The position numbers were made by a program, and so were the translations under genes. From the NCBI GenBank assembly GCA_954871525.1, contig OX940866.1, forward strand, positions 10,377,001 to 10,441,000: a stretch of DNA of 64,000 nt, read 5' to 3'. The notes under the pieces are model-generated. The model was not told the origin of the DNA and searched no databases. It saw nothing but the letters and a program-made list of their open reading frames with translations. This document shows, piece by piece, positions 36,605-49,897 of the stretch. How positions within the stretch are numbered: the first letter of the stretch is position 1; each line of letters begins with the position of its first letter. This stretch comes from Parietaria judaica (taxonomy: Eukaryota > Streptophyta > Magnoliopsida > Rosales > Urticaceae).

Positions 36605-39600
36605 CTATTCGTCGGTGACGCAACCCTTCGAAGCCGACTGAACGTTCTTGATGTACTGCAAAACAAACAAACAAAAAAACATGTTCAATTTAGTCAAACT
36701 AGTTTTGGTAGATTTAAAGTTCGTTCGACTTCGTTATTACCTTGTACAACACTCCACGAGCAGCCTTGTACGGCTGTGATTTCCAGTTCTTTCTGCGGCC
36801 TTCGAGCTCCTTCTCGGTCAACTCCATGTCTATTCTCCGATTTTGGACGTCAATCTTGATGATGTCACCGTTCTCGATCAAACCGATGGGCCCACCATCC
36901 TAGAAAGCATTATAAAAGAAAACACCACATTAATCCAGTATACAATCGAGCAGACGAGCATGGTTTCAACAGGGTCGAAAAGGGAAAGAAACCTGAGCTT
37001 CGGGGCAAATATGACCAACGACGAATCCGTGTGAACCGCCAGAGAATCTCCCGTCCGTCAGTAGTGCAACCTCCTGCAACATCAGAGAGTGAAACAACCG
37101 ATGAAGCAAAAGTGAAAAGAAATCGTTTTATATCTCTTTCAAGTATAAACAGGAAATAACCGATCATGAGGAAATGGGATTTTCGATGCTTACCTTGCCT
37201 AGACCGGCTCCCATTATCGCACTTGTCGGGGTCAACATTTCAGGCATGCCCGGTCCTCCTTTAGGTCCCTCGCCTCTGATAACCACTACTTTTCCCTGCA
37301 ATGCGTTACATGTGGAACGTTACTAGAAATAATTATGGATATTTAATTATAATAGAAGAGAAAAAAAGATGAGGGAAGCAATTTTCCCATATTTGTATTT
37401 TGGAATCTGTAAATTGGGAGAAAAAAATATATATTATAGGAATTTTTTGGCGGTATTTTATGCAAAAATTAGTAAGAAAATATTTCTTAATTATTTTACT
37501 CTTTTTCTAGTTAACATTTTTTATGCATTTTCCGTACATAGCATACGAATACAGCGGTGAAAACATACCTTGAAACTCATTGGATCCTCCGTTATAGCGG
37601 CAATCATCGACTCCTCTCCTTCAAAGACAAGTGCGGGACCTGAAATATGTTTGTTCGACAACTATTTAGATTATTTTTTTAGGACACGGAAGTTAACAAA
37701 GATTCGAAGAGAGAACGAACCAGAGAAATATAGCCCTTCTTTTCCAGTAATTTTGGCCACAGAGCCACCCGGTGCTACGTTTCCGTACAATATCTGAATG
37801 TGGCCGGTTTTCTTGATGGGGTTCTCGATTGGTCTGATGATATCCTGAATGCAAAATAGAAAAAATTAATAAAAGAAAATTATATATACCACGCCTACGA
37901 AAAATTGAAATTTACTTTACCTGCCCGGCGGACAAAGGAAGGAAAGTTTTTGCATTTTCAGCGAGCGTCTTCCCCGTAACTAGAGAAAAGACATAGTAAT
38001 GTTAAATCGATTCTCTGATATACAATCTAATAATCTTCATTAAGACGAGCAAGCTATCAATAAATATATACCCGTCATGCAATCTCCATCCATTAGTCCA
38101 AGCTCCAAAAGGTATTTAATTACTCCTGGTGTTCCACCAATCTATCGAACCAAGAACCGCCAGAGACTTCAGATGAGACTCAAATACAGCATATACACAA
38201 AAACGCAAAAAAAGTCGAACGGTCAGGAAATGTTGACCTTGTGGATATCCTCCATAACGTATTTCCCACTAGGCTTGAGATCTGCAAGAAACGGGACCTG
38301 GTCGCTGACCTTCTGAAAATCGTCTAGGGTTAACTCCAACCCGACAGACCTGCCATAAATAAAATATCAGTAACAAATCTTCTTCTATTTTCTCGGCAAT
38401 AATGGCCACTGAACTTTATTTTCTTTGCATGTTCATGCAGTTTTCCCCCTGAACTTTATTTTTGAAGCGATTCCCCCAAACTTAGAAAGTAGCACATTGA
38501 CTTGTTTGAGGGTGTTTTCATTAGATTTATTATTCTTCTCCGATCTTATGGGACTTTCATTTTTTAACGCGTGTGGAGGGATGTGCTACTTCTTTAAGTT
38601 ATGGAGGAGCATTGCTGCCAAAAAATAAAGTTCAGGGGGGCAAATTGCACCAACATTTTGCATGCGACATTGAGATTTACCTACCTAGCAATAGCAATTA
38701 AGTGCAACACTGCATTTGTCGAACCACCCAGCGCCATGACAATGACCATAGCATTACGTAGCGACTTCGGCGTGATGATATCTCGTGGCTTCAGATCCAT
38801 CTTCAACAACTCCAAAAGATATTTTCCCGCTAAATGGCACTCGTCGATCTTCAGAGGGTCTTCCGCGGGCGTTGAAGAGCTTTTAGTGAAACAAAAAATG
38901 AAAATAAATTAAGCGAACAAAAATTCAAATAAATAAACTTGAGTTTCCATTAAGGCATTGCACTTCCTATCATGGGGCACGCTCAATAAAATGTATTAGG
39001 CATGCAATATCAATTAATTAATTATATGTATTTATACATATTCCACCTGTAAGGAAGAGACATTCCCATTGCTTCAATGGCAGAAGCCATGGTATTAGCT
39101 GTATACATGCCACCGCAAGCGCCTGCACCGGGACACGAGTTCTTCACTATGTTCCTCCTCTCCTCGTCCGTTATGGATCCACTTACATACTCTCCGTAAC
39201 ACTACATTTATTTAAATAAATAAAATTATATAATCATTTTGTCGAGTCAAATTGACTTATAAACATCATCATCCAATAATGCCTATAAAAAGTCGTGATA
39301 GAGGCATTACAAACATCGACTATCCATGATTTATCGACAACATAATTATGTGGCAAAACATGTCGCTTAAGCACCAAAAATCTTTAAAAGCTTATTTATT
39401 CTTAAACCCAACACTATAAGTGTACCTGAAAGGCGGAAATGATGTCGTAGGTATTCCCTTGAAAGTGACCGGGCTGAAAAAATAATTCGGCAAAATTTAT
39501 TAGAACTATAGAAACTAAAACTACTAGTAGTGTATAATCAAATGTTAATGTGTTTGAATTAGTTAGTCAATATAATAACACGATCAGAAAGAACAAACCT

Positions 39601-40862
39601 TGATCGTTCCTCCGTAAATCATGATGCTTGGCCGGTTAAGGCGTCCCATAGCCATTATTGTGCCGGGCATCTGCAATAGCAAATTCGAGAAGGCATCATA
39701 AAGACGAACAATCATGCATTACATCATTATTTACAAGATAGTAACACCCGCAAGAACAGATATCATGAGATGCGAACTAAAGTTATCCGTTTACATTGTT
39801 GTTCAATGCTTTCCGTAACCAAGAATGACGTTTAACGAAGCTCGAAGCAGCATGGTTAACCAAGAATGAATTAGTGATACAGAAAACGAAAGAAAAAACA
39901 GCATACAACTAATACAAGAGAAAGCAAAATCGAAAAAGAAAGCTCCATCTTTTAGGTCCTCTTATGGTGTTTTTTCCCTCTAAATTTTATTGATAGGTTG
40001 TTCATTCTATGAAAATGAATACTCAAACAGAGCAAACCCAAAGATGATTATCATAAATGTTGGGTTGTTTGAACCAACAGACCCACGTAAATCGTAATAT
40101 TGGATACTTCATCCGCAACATGCCGCCCGAAACACGGGTACTTATGCCACATTATCCATTCGGATGATCCTTCAAAGTTTAAACATCCCAGAGAGAAAAA
40201 CCATTAACAGAAACTAGAATACAACGATTTTCCGGGTTAAGTACCCAATGTTAATGTACACATTAACGAGAACATAGCTAGAAACAACGGGATTACGCCA
40301 CCCCAAGAACACCACTTTTTGGGTACTTATGCCGCAAAGAGGAGGAAAAGCGACTCACATTCTTGTCGCAGCCGGGGATGGAGATGTTCCCGTCGTACCA
40401 CTGCGCGCTCATGACGGTCTCGATGCTGTCGGCGATCAAATCCCTGGACTGGAGGCTGAAGCACATCCCCCGCGTCCCCATCGAAATGGCGTCGCTCACT
40501 CCGACGGTATTAAACCGGAACCCGACCATCCCCGCCTCCGCCACACCGCGCTTCACCGCCTCGGAGAGCGCTAGCAGGTGCATGTTGCACGTGTTGCCCT
40601 CGTACCACACCGAGGAGATCCCCACCTGGGGCTTCGCCAGGTCGGCGTCGGAGAGCCCCACGCCGTGCAGGATCGCCTGCGACCCGCCCTGCGACTTCGG
40701 CTCCGTGATGCGCGCGCTGTACTTGTTCAGCTGCGCCGGCGCCGGAGCGGCCGAGCAGGCGCGGACGGAGAAGGAGCGGCGAGGGGTCGGCGCGAGGGGG
40801 CTGCGGCGGCGAGGGGGGGCGGCGGCGGCGCGTGGGAGGGGGTGGAGGATGGAGGCTTGCAT
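36605..40862 (-). CDS. DHAD: Dihydroxy-acid dehydratase, plastidial
   Basis: Converts 2,3-dihydroxy acids to 2-keto acids in valine, leucine and isoleucine synthesis in plastids, using an Fe-S cluster. Fourteen exons on the minus strand: 40862-40359, 39670-39599, 39473-39426, 39201-39047, 38879-38685, 38349-38238, 38141-38072, 37979-37921, 37844-37721, 37639-37569, 37295-37194, 37073-36993, 36899-36741 and 36655-36605. They join in frame to 600 residues. Fe-S cysteines lie in [21 protein letters not shown] and [20 protein letters not shown]. Other family motifs are [29 protein letters not shown] and [16 protein letters not shown]. The first about 35 residues are Arg-, Pro- and Ala-rich, a good plastid transit peptide. 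One donor, after exon 6 (AAG/GTCAAC), is a poor match to consensus. Exon 1 is very GC-rich compared with the rest of the window. Confidence 0.95.
38395..38652. mobile_element. MITE in a DHAD intron, about 258 bp
   Basis: Left end GGCAATAATGGCCACTGAAC then TTTATTTTC. The right end is the inverse, AAAATAAAGTTCAGGGGGGC then AAATTGC. The CTGAACTTTATTTT block is inverted at both ends. It lies wholly within the intron between 38685 and 38349. Target duplication not resolved. Confidence 0.7.
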
Positions 40863-41029
40863 GGCGGCGCGTGGGGCGTTGAGCGAGTGTTGTGGGGAGG
40901 GTTTTGGCCGTTTGGGTTTGGGGGAATGGAGGGCTTTTGGCGAAGGGGAAGGGTTGTTTTTGTATTCAAAATTGGTGTGAGTTTTGTTGGGACATGTGTT
41001 AGCTAGTGAGGGACGATACTTTTTAGGCT

Positions 41030-42030
41030 TTTTCCAATTTCTATGTAGAAAAATTAAAAATTAAAAAAAAAAATATAATTTTTAGAGAAAGTTTCCGGCA
41101 TATCGGCGCTCGTGTTTTAAAGGCCGCATATTGCAAATCTCTCACAAGTTCAATTTACGGATATATCAAAGACAATATGGGTACACTGATAGAGTTTACG
41201 TAAAATTTTCAAAAATAAATAACGATTACGCTGATCTGATTTCATAAGTATATTATAAAATTGATTGGTATGTTAATAGAGTTTTCGTAAAATAAATCAT
41301 TTAAAATTTAAAAATAGTATCGTAAAATTTAAGTAAAAAAATGAATTTCTTATTAAAATAAAGTTCCGAATGATTTTGAAATGCTATGTCCGAGTTGATG
41401 TGAAAAAAGTAAGAAAATAGTACGAGTTAAAAAGACGCGGAAATTGCGTATATATATATGTGTGTGTGTGTATAATTTTGGCTATAGTGTATGCGGTCAA
41501 TAGTGCCGGTTGTTCTTACCGTCACAATATATTTTGTAATACGAGTACATGTAATATTGGCAAATAGTGTTTTTTTGTTGTTGTTAAATATTAGCGATTT
41601 AATGTTACATTTTATAAGAAAGTAATAAATTCACATGATGAAATGATACTCTTTCAACAGCAAAAAAATGTTTTTTAAGAGTAATTAATACTATGTCTCA
41701 TAAATTAGTAATTTTGTTGTGGGTGTCTTTCGAAATTTTCAAAAATAAGTTTCGACCCAAAAATGCCCCATAGAGACCTATTATAAAAATCGGCAAGCCC
41801 AAAAAATAGAAAATAATTATTTTTAGTAAAATATATATTAATTTTTCAAGCGCACCCTCGGAGGGGGCGCGCAAGCCCTCTTTTGTGCAATTATTAATTG
41901 TGTGCAAGCTTTCGGACCCTCTTATAAATAAGAGCCTCTTTTGTATCAAATGACAACTCATAAAAAAACGTTATTTGTAGCTGTAAAACCTCTATTTTTT
42001 CATCTTTCTTTTTCCCGACATAAATACCAG
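41030..42030. other. Spacer upstream of the DHAD gene
   Basis: No gene seen. A TA/TG microsatellite is at 41446-41471. The core promoter of the minus-strand DHAD gene must lie near 40900-41100, but no clear TATA box stands out. Confidence 0.45.
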
Positions 42031-42241
42031 AATAATGTTGAGCGTCGCAGCGGTAATCGCAGGCGCCCCCTCCGTTTCTCTGTGAAATCTGATTTTTCTT
42101 TTTCAGAGTCGCAGACGGAGGAGCTGGCTAGAGCAAAGGCGCCGAAGGAATCCCCCGCTCTCCAAAGATAGAAGAATCATGTTCCAAGAGCCGACATACC
42201 CTCGTCTACGCAATCGGCTCCCGGCTTGCCCAAGAAAGCTC
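42030..42241 (+). pseudogene. GC-rich island resembling a broken exon
   Basis: The stretch from about 42105 follows a pyrimidine-rich tract ending TTTTTCAG and reads SQTEELARAKAPKESPALQ before a TAG. After a frame shift it continues in coding-like composition to AAGAAAGCTCAAG/GTACGC-like sequence near 42241. Acceptor, donor-like end and composition suggest a captured or decayed host exon. The source gene was not recognised. Confidence 0.3.
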
Positions 42242-42519
42242 AAGTACGCATATCTTAACGCCTACTTTGAACTATGTGATGACATGATCTCTAAAAAATG
42301 GATACTTAGGCAGCCTCGCTATGCGTGACGAGGCCCGACATCATATATTATCAAACCATATTCTTTTTATGTCCTTAAGCATACCAAAGAAGACGCGGGA
42401 ATCAAGTCTCTAGAACATAAAAGTCAACAAATGGCGAAGGGCCCAACCCAATATCTAGATGTGAGCCGCTACAGTGTTTAATCCATTTTTGACATCAACA
42501 AACTTAATTAAATAATAAT

Positions 42520-43680
42520 TTTATGGGAGCTTAAGATAATTAGCTATATCAATGTTTTGAAATTGTTAAAATAGCCATTGTTTGGTTAATTTTGTGTCAT
42601 AGCCAATAAACCACATTAACTGATATAAAATGACTTATCTACCCTTATTATTATTATTAATAATTAATATTAAAATTTGAATTAACAAAAATGTTTAAAA
42701 TTTATTTTAATAATTAATACGAATTTATTTTAATTTTTTTAATAATTAATAAAATAATATATTAGGAAACAAATATTTGAATTCCAAATTTAAATATAAA
42801 AAATGTTTTTCACTTTTTGAAATAGAAATTCAAATTTCTTAAGTAACAATAATTCAAATTAACCATATTAATAATTTAAAACAATTTGAATTAAAAAGCA
42901 TTAACCAAATCAACAATTCGAATTAGCATATATTTACACGAATAAATACAAATAAACAAAAAAAATACAAAAATAAATGTGAAAAATACATCTCCATTAT
43001 CGTAGAAAATACATTTCGACATGAATTAACAAATAATTACACGAATTAATAGACATAAACACGTTAAAAAGATAGTTAAAAAAACAAAACAAAAAAGCTG
43101 AATAAACACGAATAAACAAAAATTAACACGAAACCAGAGAAAAAAATCACCATCGAGCAATTCACGATTTGCAGTCCCCACGATCGATGAGTGAATGCAG
43201 CGAGGCTGGAGGTGTGGGCAACTGAAGAATGAGTACGGAAGGCGACATCAATCATCGAAGCCGGATCTGTGTTGGCGTCGGAGGGAGAATTTTCCTTTAC
43301 CATCAATGACGCATCACAGCGATGCGATCGGCACGACGCCTGTCGGAATATGAGTGCCGGCTATAAGATTTAGATCAAAGAAGAAGAATGAGAAACGGCA
43401 GACGACGAAGAATGAATCAATTGGAGAGAGAAATCCCTAAAATCATGCATAATTAATAACAAATTAAAATTAAAATTTATTTAAAAAATAAAAAACGAAT
43501 TTTAAATAATTGAGGGGTAATTTCGGTATGGAAAAATTGGTTTTCAATGCGACATCATCCTGATTGACTATTTTTAAAATTAAAACCGTACGTTTGATAA
43601 AATGCAATCTAAACTTAGTAATGTGGCTATTAGCTATGATTTCTCTAATTTTATACGCTCCTAAATCTAATTAACATTAT
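42520..43680. mobile_element. Possible Mutator-like element carrying a GC-rich insert
   Basis: GGGAGCTTAAGATAATTAGC near 42523 has a loose inverted match at AATTTTATACGCTCC near 43650-43664. TAGCCA and TGGCTA blocks follow inside both ends. Between AT-rich flanks, 43141-43400 is clearly richer in GC. No matching target duplication was found, so borders and class are tentative. Confidence 0.35.
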
Positions 43681-44973
43681 TAAATTATACATTGATAATC
43701 TAGTAAAATTCTCTGATCTCAGTAATATTAATTAATTAATAGAAACTGTACAATAGTAAAAATGACAAACGAGAGACATTTTAACTTATTCATAACACAT
43801 AAATTGTGTAAGGTGGATTTCTTCTCTGTCAAATAAGATTAAAGTGAGAGGCATCATGACCAAGTTTGTTTGACCTAATGATATTTTCACTACATATTTA
43901 TCCATAAAGTCACGGGTTCAAACGCTTGCCCTTTTATATATTATAAATTTGACCAATAATATTACATATTCTTACAATATATGTGTATAGTAATACTAGT
44001 GTTAATGGTAATATGGACCGATAATAACACTGTCTTAACAACAAAAATTGTAAAATAGTGAGAAGCATTATGGGCTTTTTCCACTTTGTAATTTTTATCT
44101 TTTACTTTAATGCTATTTTTTTATTTAAGTAAATTCAGTGTGGTTTGTCGTTTGCAGTTTAGTATGAGCTACTAACCTGCTGATTCATGGAGTGTGTACG
44201 CCACGCTCCAAAAAAGTTGTATAGGTAATGGCATATTTGATAAAGATATTAATTTTTGGGGCATAATGTAACACTCTAAAGTTAGTGGATGTCCAATTGT
44301 CCATTTCATATATTAATTAAAAGGAAAGCGTGTGTGTGCATAAAATATAATAGTAATACTAAATTATATATATTTAAGTAAAGTTATGGCACTTTAACTT
44401 TTCCCATAAGAATCAACAAGGAATATTACAGAAATTAACAATACCACTAATTTTTAAAGTGTATTATTCTCATGTTGATACAATTTGCTTCTTAAAATTT
44501 TAATTATTAGCATATGCAATTTAATTATCAAGTAATTACTGATTGTGATTGATATCATACTATATTTTGAAATTATTGAGAGACAATAAATGGACTTAAT
44601 TTTTATGAATAAAGTTCATATCTTTACGAGTCATTTGTTACGGATAAACTCGCTTCACGTATAAAGACATTGCATTAGATTTTAAATTAGTATCGCTGCC
44701 AAAAACGCTTTTGGTGTGTGAATGAGCGGTTTTCGATTCGTATTTTGTTACATATTAGACATCTCATTAATATTATACATAATGCAAGATGATTATCATT
44801 AGTCATTACATACTTTTTTAAGAGAAGCACTTCAAAAAAGTATGTCATTAATAATTTAACGTAATTTTCATAAAATTGATAACTATAAGTCATAACTAAC
44901 TATAGAAACAGCACTGATATTTATTACTTGTGTAATTTTAGAAAAAGAAAAAAGGAAAAGTGTATTAAAAGTA
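43681..44973. other. AT-rich spacer before the copia element
   Basis: No gene seen. A possible SINE-like remnant with a box B-like GGTTCAAACGC lies at 43860-43935. Confidence 0.5.
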
Positions 44974-44978
44974 GATTA

Positions 44979-45198
44979 TGTTATAAATATCAAGATTTGA
45001 TGGATGTCAATATTAGAGAGTCAACTATAGTCATGAATTGTAATATTCTCATTTATTATGTTTCCTATTCTTTATCTCCCTTAGCCCTATAAATAGAGGC
45101 TTTGGGTGCTCATTGTAACACACTCTCAATGCAATAATACTCTCTATTTCCCTCTTATATTCTCTCTTCTTCTTGTCTTTGTTCTTTAGTTTATAACA
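44979..45198 (+). repeat. 5' LTR of the copia element
   Basis: 220 bp, with a TATA box in CCCTATAAATAGAGG at about 45087-45101 and a CT-rich leader. It pairs with 49898-50117. Confidence 0.92.
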
Positions 45199-46184
45199 CG
45201 TTATCAGCACGACTCTCTACTCAATTGAGGTAATAGTTTTTGTATAATGAATTTCTTTCCTTCTTGTTTTTGCGATGATGGCAAAAATTCGGTGAACATA
45301 CGTTGCAAATTTCATGTGATTAAGCCTAGCAAAATTTATGTATTATTTTTTTTTTCTTTCTCGCAATGATGGTAAATTGGTGAAAGTGGACGCATTAACA
45401 TCCACCCCAAATCCCTAGCAAGCATATCGTTAAAAGCTAATTCTGATTATATGATACATCGTCTTCTGTGATTTAATTTACATCATGTAACATGAGTACA
45501 TGTTTATATTGCTCTGCATATACTAAAGCCTTATTATCTGATATCATTTTTTAAACATATATATACACACCTACCTTATTACGTGCCATTATATATAAGC
45601 CTTATATATAGAAATATATATGCAACATTGATTTTTTTTGAAAATCAAATCATGTTTATTTAGTTGATTTAATACAATAGTATATATATTTTCATCCCAT
45701 ATTGAGAGTGATTTTGATTGCCATACATAAAGTTGTGTAGTACGTATTGCCTTATATATATACATATACAGCTTTTCGTTCTTCTTCTCATGTGCATAGA
45801 TACATATATTATACCTTATATAATTACTATATTGTATATGTATAATACTATCAACATTATTTATTCGTACATATTGCCATAGAATTTACAATCTTTTTTA
45901 TTAGACAATCATTATATATATATGAAATATTAATTGCCTATACATATAAAGTAGATTATTATATCTCCATCAAGATATCATTTTATTATATATTTGGTAA
46001 TGGACTAATGTTATTAAGGAATCAGAGACGTTTTATATATTTTATTTCTCGATATGTCTACATATTTATGCGCTTTTATATGTATATTCATGAATTTCAT
46101 TTTACATTTTTATGCACCGGAAGTAGCTAAAACAAAAGGAAAATCTTAAAATTGAGTTACATGATTTATTAATATTTTGAGTTA

Positions 46185-47042
46185 GCAATATTCCCGGAAG
46201 TGAATCGATTTTTTTTTTTAGATTAATAATATTCCCCGAAGTGAATTACAAGGTTTATAATACGTTAGTTTTACAATATTCCTTGAAGTGAATACCATCA
46301 TTTTGTTACTTTGGGTTAGAAACACTCCCTGGAGTGAATATTATATTTTTATGACATTTTAATGATAATATTCCCTGAAGTGGATACAAATTTTTTTATG
46401 CATATTTCCTGAAGTGAATACACAATTTTATCATGATTATTCTTGAGTAAATACTACAAGTTTATGAATAGTTTTAGAGTTATTTCCTGAAGTGAATGAC
46501 GATGTTTTATGAGTAGCTAAGTAGTAAAAGTTAATCTCACATAAAGACTAAGTTAACATCGTTCCCTGAAGCGAATTTTATATCCTAGTTAATGAAAAAA
46601 AAAATCCACCTCTCAGTTAGAGCAAATGTTATAGTTTCTTGAAGAAAATATTAATGATGTATGCTATGTTAGTATTTGATAATATGAAGTACAAATTGTT
46701 ATATAAGGTCTAAAGTTGATCGATTTAAGAAAGTTTACATTACCACCAGAAGTGGGCAAATAATTTTATGAACGAGGCACCGCATCACCACTAGAAGTGG
46801 ATAAATAATGTAATTCTTTGAAGAGAACGTAAATAAGAACTCAAAAAGTGATTCCTTGAAGAGAATGCTTACTTGTATATTTGGAGGTGGATATATCATT
46901 CCTTGAAGTGAATTTATATATAAAAATACAATGAATATGGGTTATAAAGATAGAGTGACTTGCAAATAAAATCATTTCCTGAAGAATGTAATTGAAAGTG
47001 AAAGATAAAATGGCTAGAGTAATTTCATTCCTCGAAGTGAAT
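46185..47042 (+). repeat. Dispersed array of a TTCCTGAAGTGAAT-like motif
   Basis: About 15 degenerate copies of TTCC(C)TGAAGTGAAT, spaced mostly 40-50 bp apart in the first half. They lie in the 5' internal region of the copia element, between AT-rich linkers with no open frame. Confidence 0.75.
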
Positions 47043-47774
47043 GTTGACCGAATCACTTGAAATGTTAAAAAGCTACTTAGACATTATGAGTATTAAAATG
47101 ACGAGAATATTCACTTTCATAGTCTATAATTTTTGAGTTAGTATTCTTTTTATTATTATTATTTGCTTTATATATTTATTATTAAATTTAATTTATGTAT
47201 TATTATTTTTAGATTGTTATCCATTGCATTTTTACATATATTATTCTCTAAAATAAATTGGTTTATGAACTATTGAGATAAAGCATATCGCAAACTAAAT
47301 ATTGCAATGCTATAGTGAGGTTGTGTTGACGCCAATCTCAAAGAGATGCTTACAAATAAATGTCTTTGACATAGAGATGAAAATAAAATGTTGTGAAAAT
47401 TTCCTCTACCTGAAGTAGAGAATAAATTAAGTGTATTGGAATTACTACTTGAAGTAGAATAAAAGAAATATTTAAAGTTGAGATATATGGCAACAAAATA
47501 CTTATTTAAGTTCTTAACCTTGGAATGGAAGCTTTATGAGTTTTATTATCTAAATATGAGTGTTTTTCACACGATGAACTTATTGCATAAGCTCAAACGT
47601 GAAAAGGGGGAGAAAGTATCATGATTTAGATACTTCAATATTATTGAGACTATGAGTAAGCATAAACGGAATTTATGAAATATCCTCCAAAATAGTAGTG
47701 CTAAAAAAAAAACTTTAAGTTAAAGAAAGTGAGCATTCGCTCCCCATGTATTATATGATGAATAAATCAGAAAA

Positions 47775-47936
47775 GTGAACTGGAAGTTCATTAATAAAAC
47801 CAGAAGTTCGCTAATAGAACCAGAAGTTCACGAATAGAAACAAAAGTTCGCTAATGGAACTGGAAGTTCACTAATAGAACCAGAAGTTCACTTATAGAAC
47901 CAGAAGTTCACTAATAGAACCTGAAGTTCACGAATG
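47775..47936 (+). repeat. 20-bp tandem repeat within the copia element
   Basis: About eight head-to-tail units of the form AGAACCAGAAGTTCACTAAT, with one to three substitutions each. Confidence 0.88.
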
Positions 47937-49897
47937 TTGGCATGACCGGTGTGGCTATACCGGATCAATAATGATGCAAAAAGAGTTGAGAATTCATATA
48001 TGATGTTATCAATGACCGGTATGATTATCCCGGATATATAAATTATTAATGAACTATATCGTTCGTTGAATTCTTATATGGTGATTAAAAGTGAAGTATT
48101 TACTGAAACATTAGCATGTTGCGATTAGCATACCTGGAATCTTTATGGCCCCATATATTGACTAGTGAAATATTATGAGTAGATGCATCTACAAAATGAT
48201 CAAGAAATATATATTAAGTAGCAACTTGAAGTTTGCAAGAAAGTTCCAGATTATGAAATTAATTTCGTTGACTGCTAAATGAAAAGGCATCCTATGTGAT
48301 GAGGTATAAATAATCACCTTATTGGTCTAGTCAAATATTTTGTTAATACCTCCATTGACTATAGACAATAATTGAAAACAAGGTTCCCTACGAATTAGGG
48401 ATATCATGCATCAAGCCAACGAAAAAAATTAAAGATCTCCCCGATTTATAAGGTTCCCATATATAATATCTTTATGTGCGATATGATATTTTAATCTCCA
48501 CCACAACACATATAAGATGGGCTCTCTCCAGAATGAGAGTTGACTACACAAAGAGGGGAAGAAGATCGACAGTTGAATATACATATAGAAATTGAAATTA
48601 ATATGATCCTCGTTTATACTGCCAATCACTCAAGAAGAGATGATGAATATATATCAAACTGTCAGGCTCCAATCCTAGTAGGATATTCAGATTGAAATAT
48701 GATATTAACATATTACTCGAATCCCAAAGGCAATGACGAAATTGCATGGAGCAAATAAATAAATAGCCATATTAAGGAGGTAGGTTTTCCTGAAGAAACC
48801 ATAGACATAACTATTCCAAAACCATAAAAGGTTACCAGGTACCTCGAAATTATTGAAGTATAAAAGAGCTCGAAAGTTGTGTCGTTATATTGAATAAATG
48901 GGATCGAGAGTTATTAGAAATTGTCGACAGCATGTACATACAAATTAGCGCTATATAAATAGAAAAGAAATATACAGGATCTTGAATTATTGAAATTGAA
49001 AAACAGTTGGCCAAATATGAAGACGCGATATTGGACCAGTAGTCCAAACATTTTGAAAGTGGGCATGTCAGTGGGGTACAAAGATATATGCTTATTAGTT
49101 ATGTTGAATTAAATTTATGTGAACATTTTGCGAATTCTGGCATTTAATGTCCTTTTGTGGTGGATATAGTATATATGGCAGTATTAAGTTTATAATATGC
49201 GTCTCACAAATGTGATCACAAGTCTTTATGAATTATGTATTCTTAATGGATCCTGAAGACCCAAAAAATAACAAAATCCAAGGTTATATATATCGGAGCA
49301 TAAGTGAAATGCTAAAAATGAATTTATAGAGAACATCCTTACTCTTGCTATGCTGAACATAAGGCATAAGAATTCGTGAAGAATTCATTGAGGCAACATA
49401 TTGATTGAGAAACTCTTAATGAGAATAAAAGAGTTAGTAGAACTCTATACGATTTAGAAATATTCATTGAGTACCCCAATGATTATGATATTATAAAATA
49501 TATTATTTTAGTGATGAATCTATTGCATTATAGTATCTTTGGATTACTTGTATTTTTATGTTATTTTACAGGTTATCTATTACATAAGGATCGTTATTGG
49601 ATAATGAAGTATATCATCAGAAAATTCTCTCAGTTCGTGGTTCGATTTAAGCAATTGTCTGGCGGATTTGCTCATGGAGGCGCGACTTGCTTCATCAACC
49701 AAGAAACCGGCTCACAAGATTGGAATGATACAACTCCGAGAAGTTAAATGTTCTTGTCATCAGGGGGAGTAATACGCGCTGTACTCGTTTTCCTTTACCA
49801 AGGTTTTATCCCACACTGGGTTTTCCTGGAAAGGTTTTAACGAGGCAGCTTAAAATCAATTATGCGTATTACGATGACATTGACATCCAAGGGGGAG

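Noticed and set aside
40363..41006. Plus-strand ORFs opposite DHAD exon 1
   Set aside because: They overlap the Ala/Arg/Pro-rich transit peptide exon, whose high GC keeps other frames open.
48429..49047. Minus-strand ORFs in the copia interior
   Set aside because: The copia remnants and LTR signals run on the plus strand; these frames show no similarity to known proteins.
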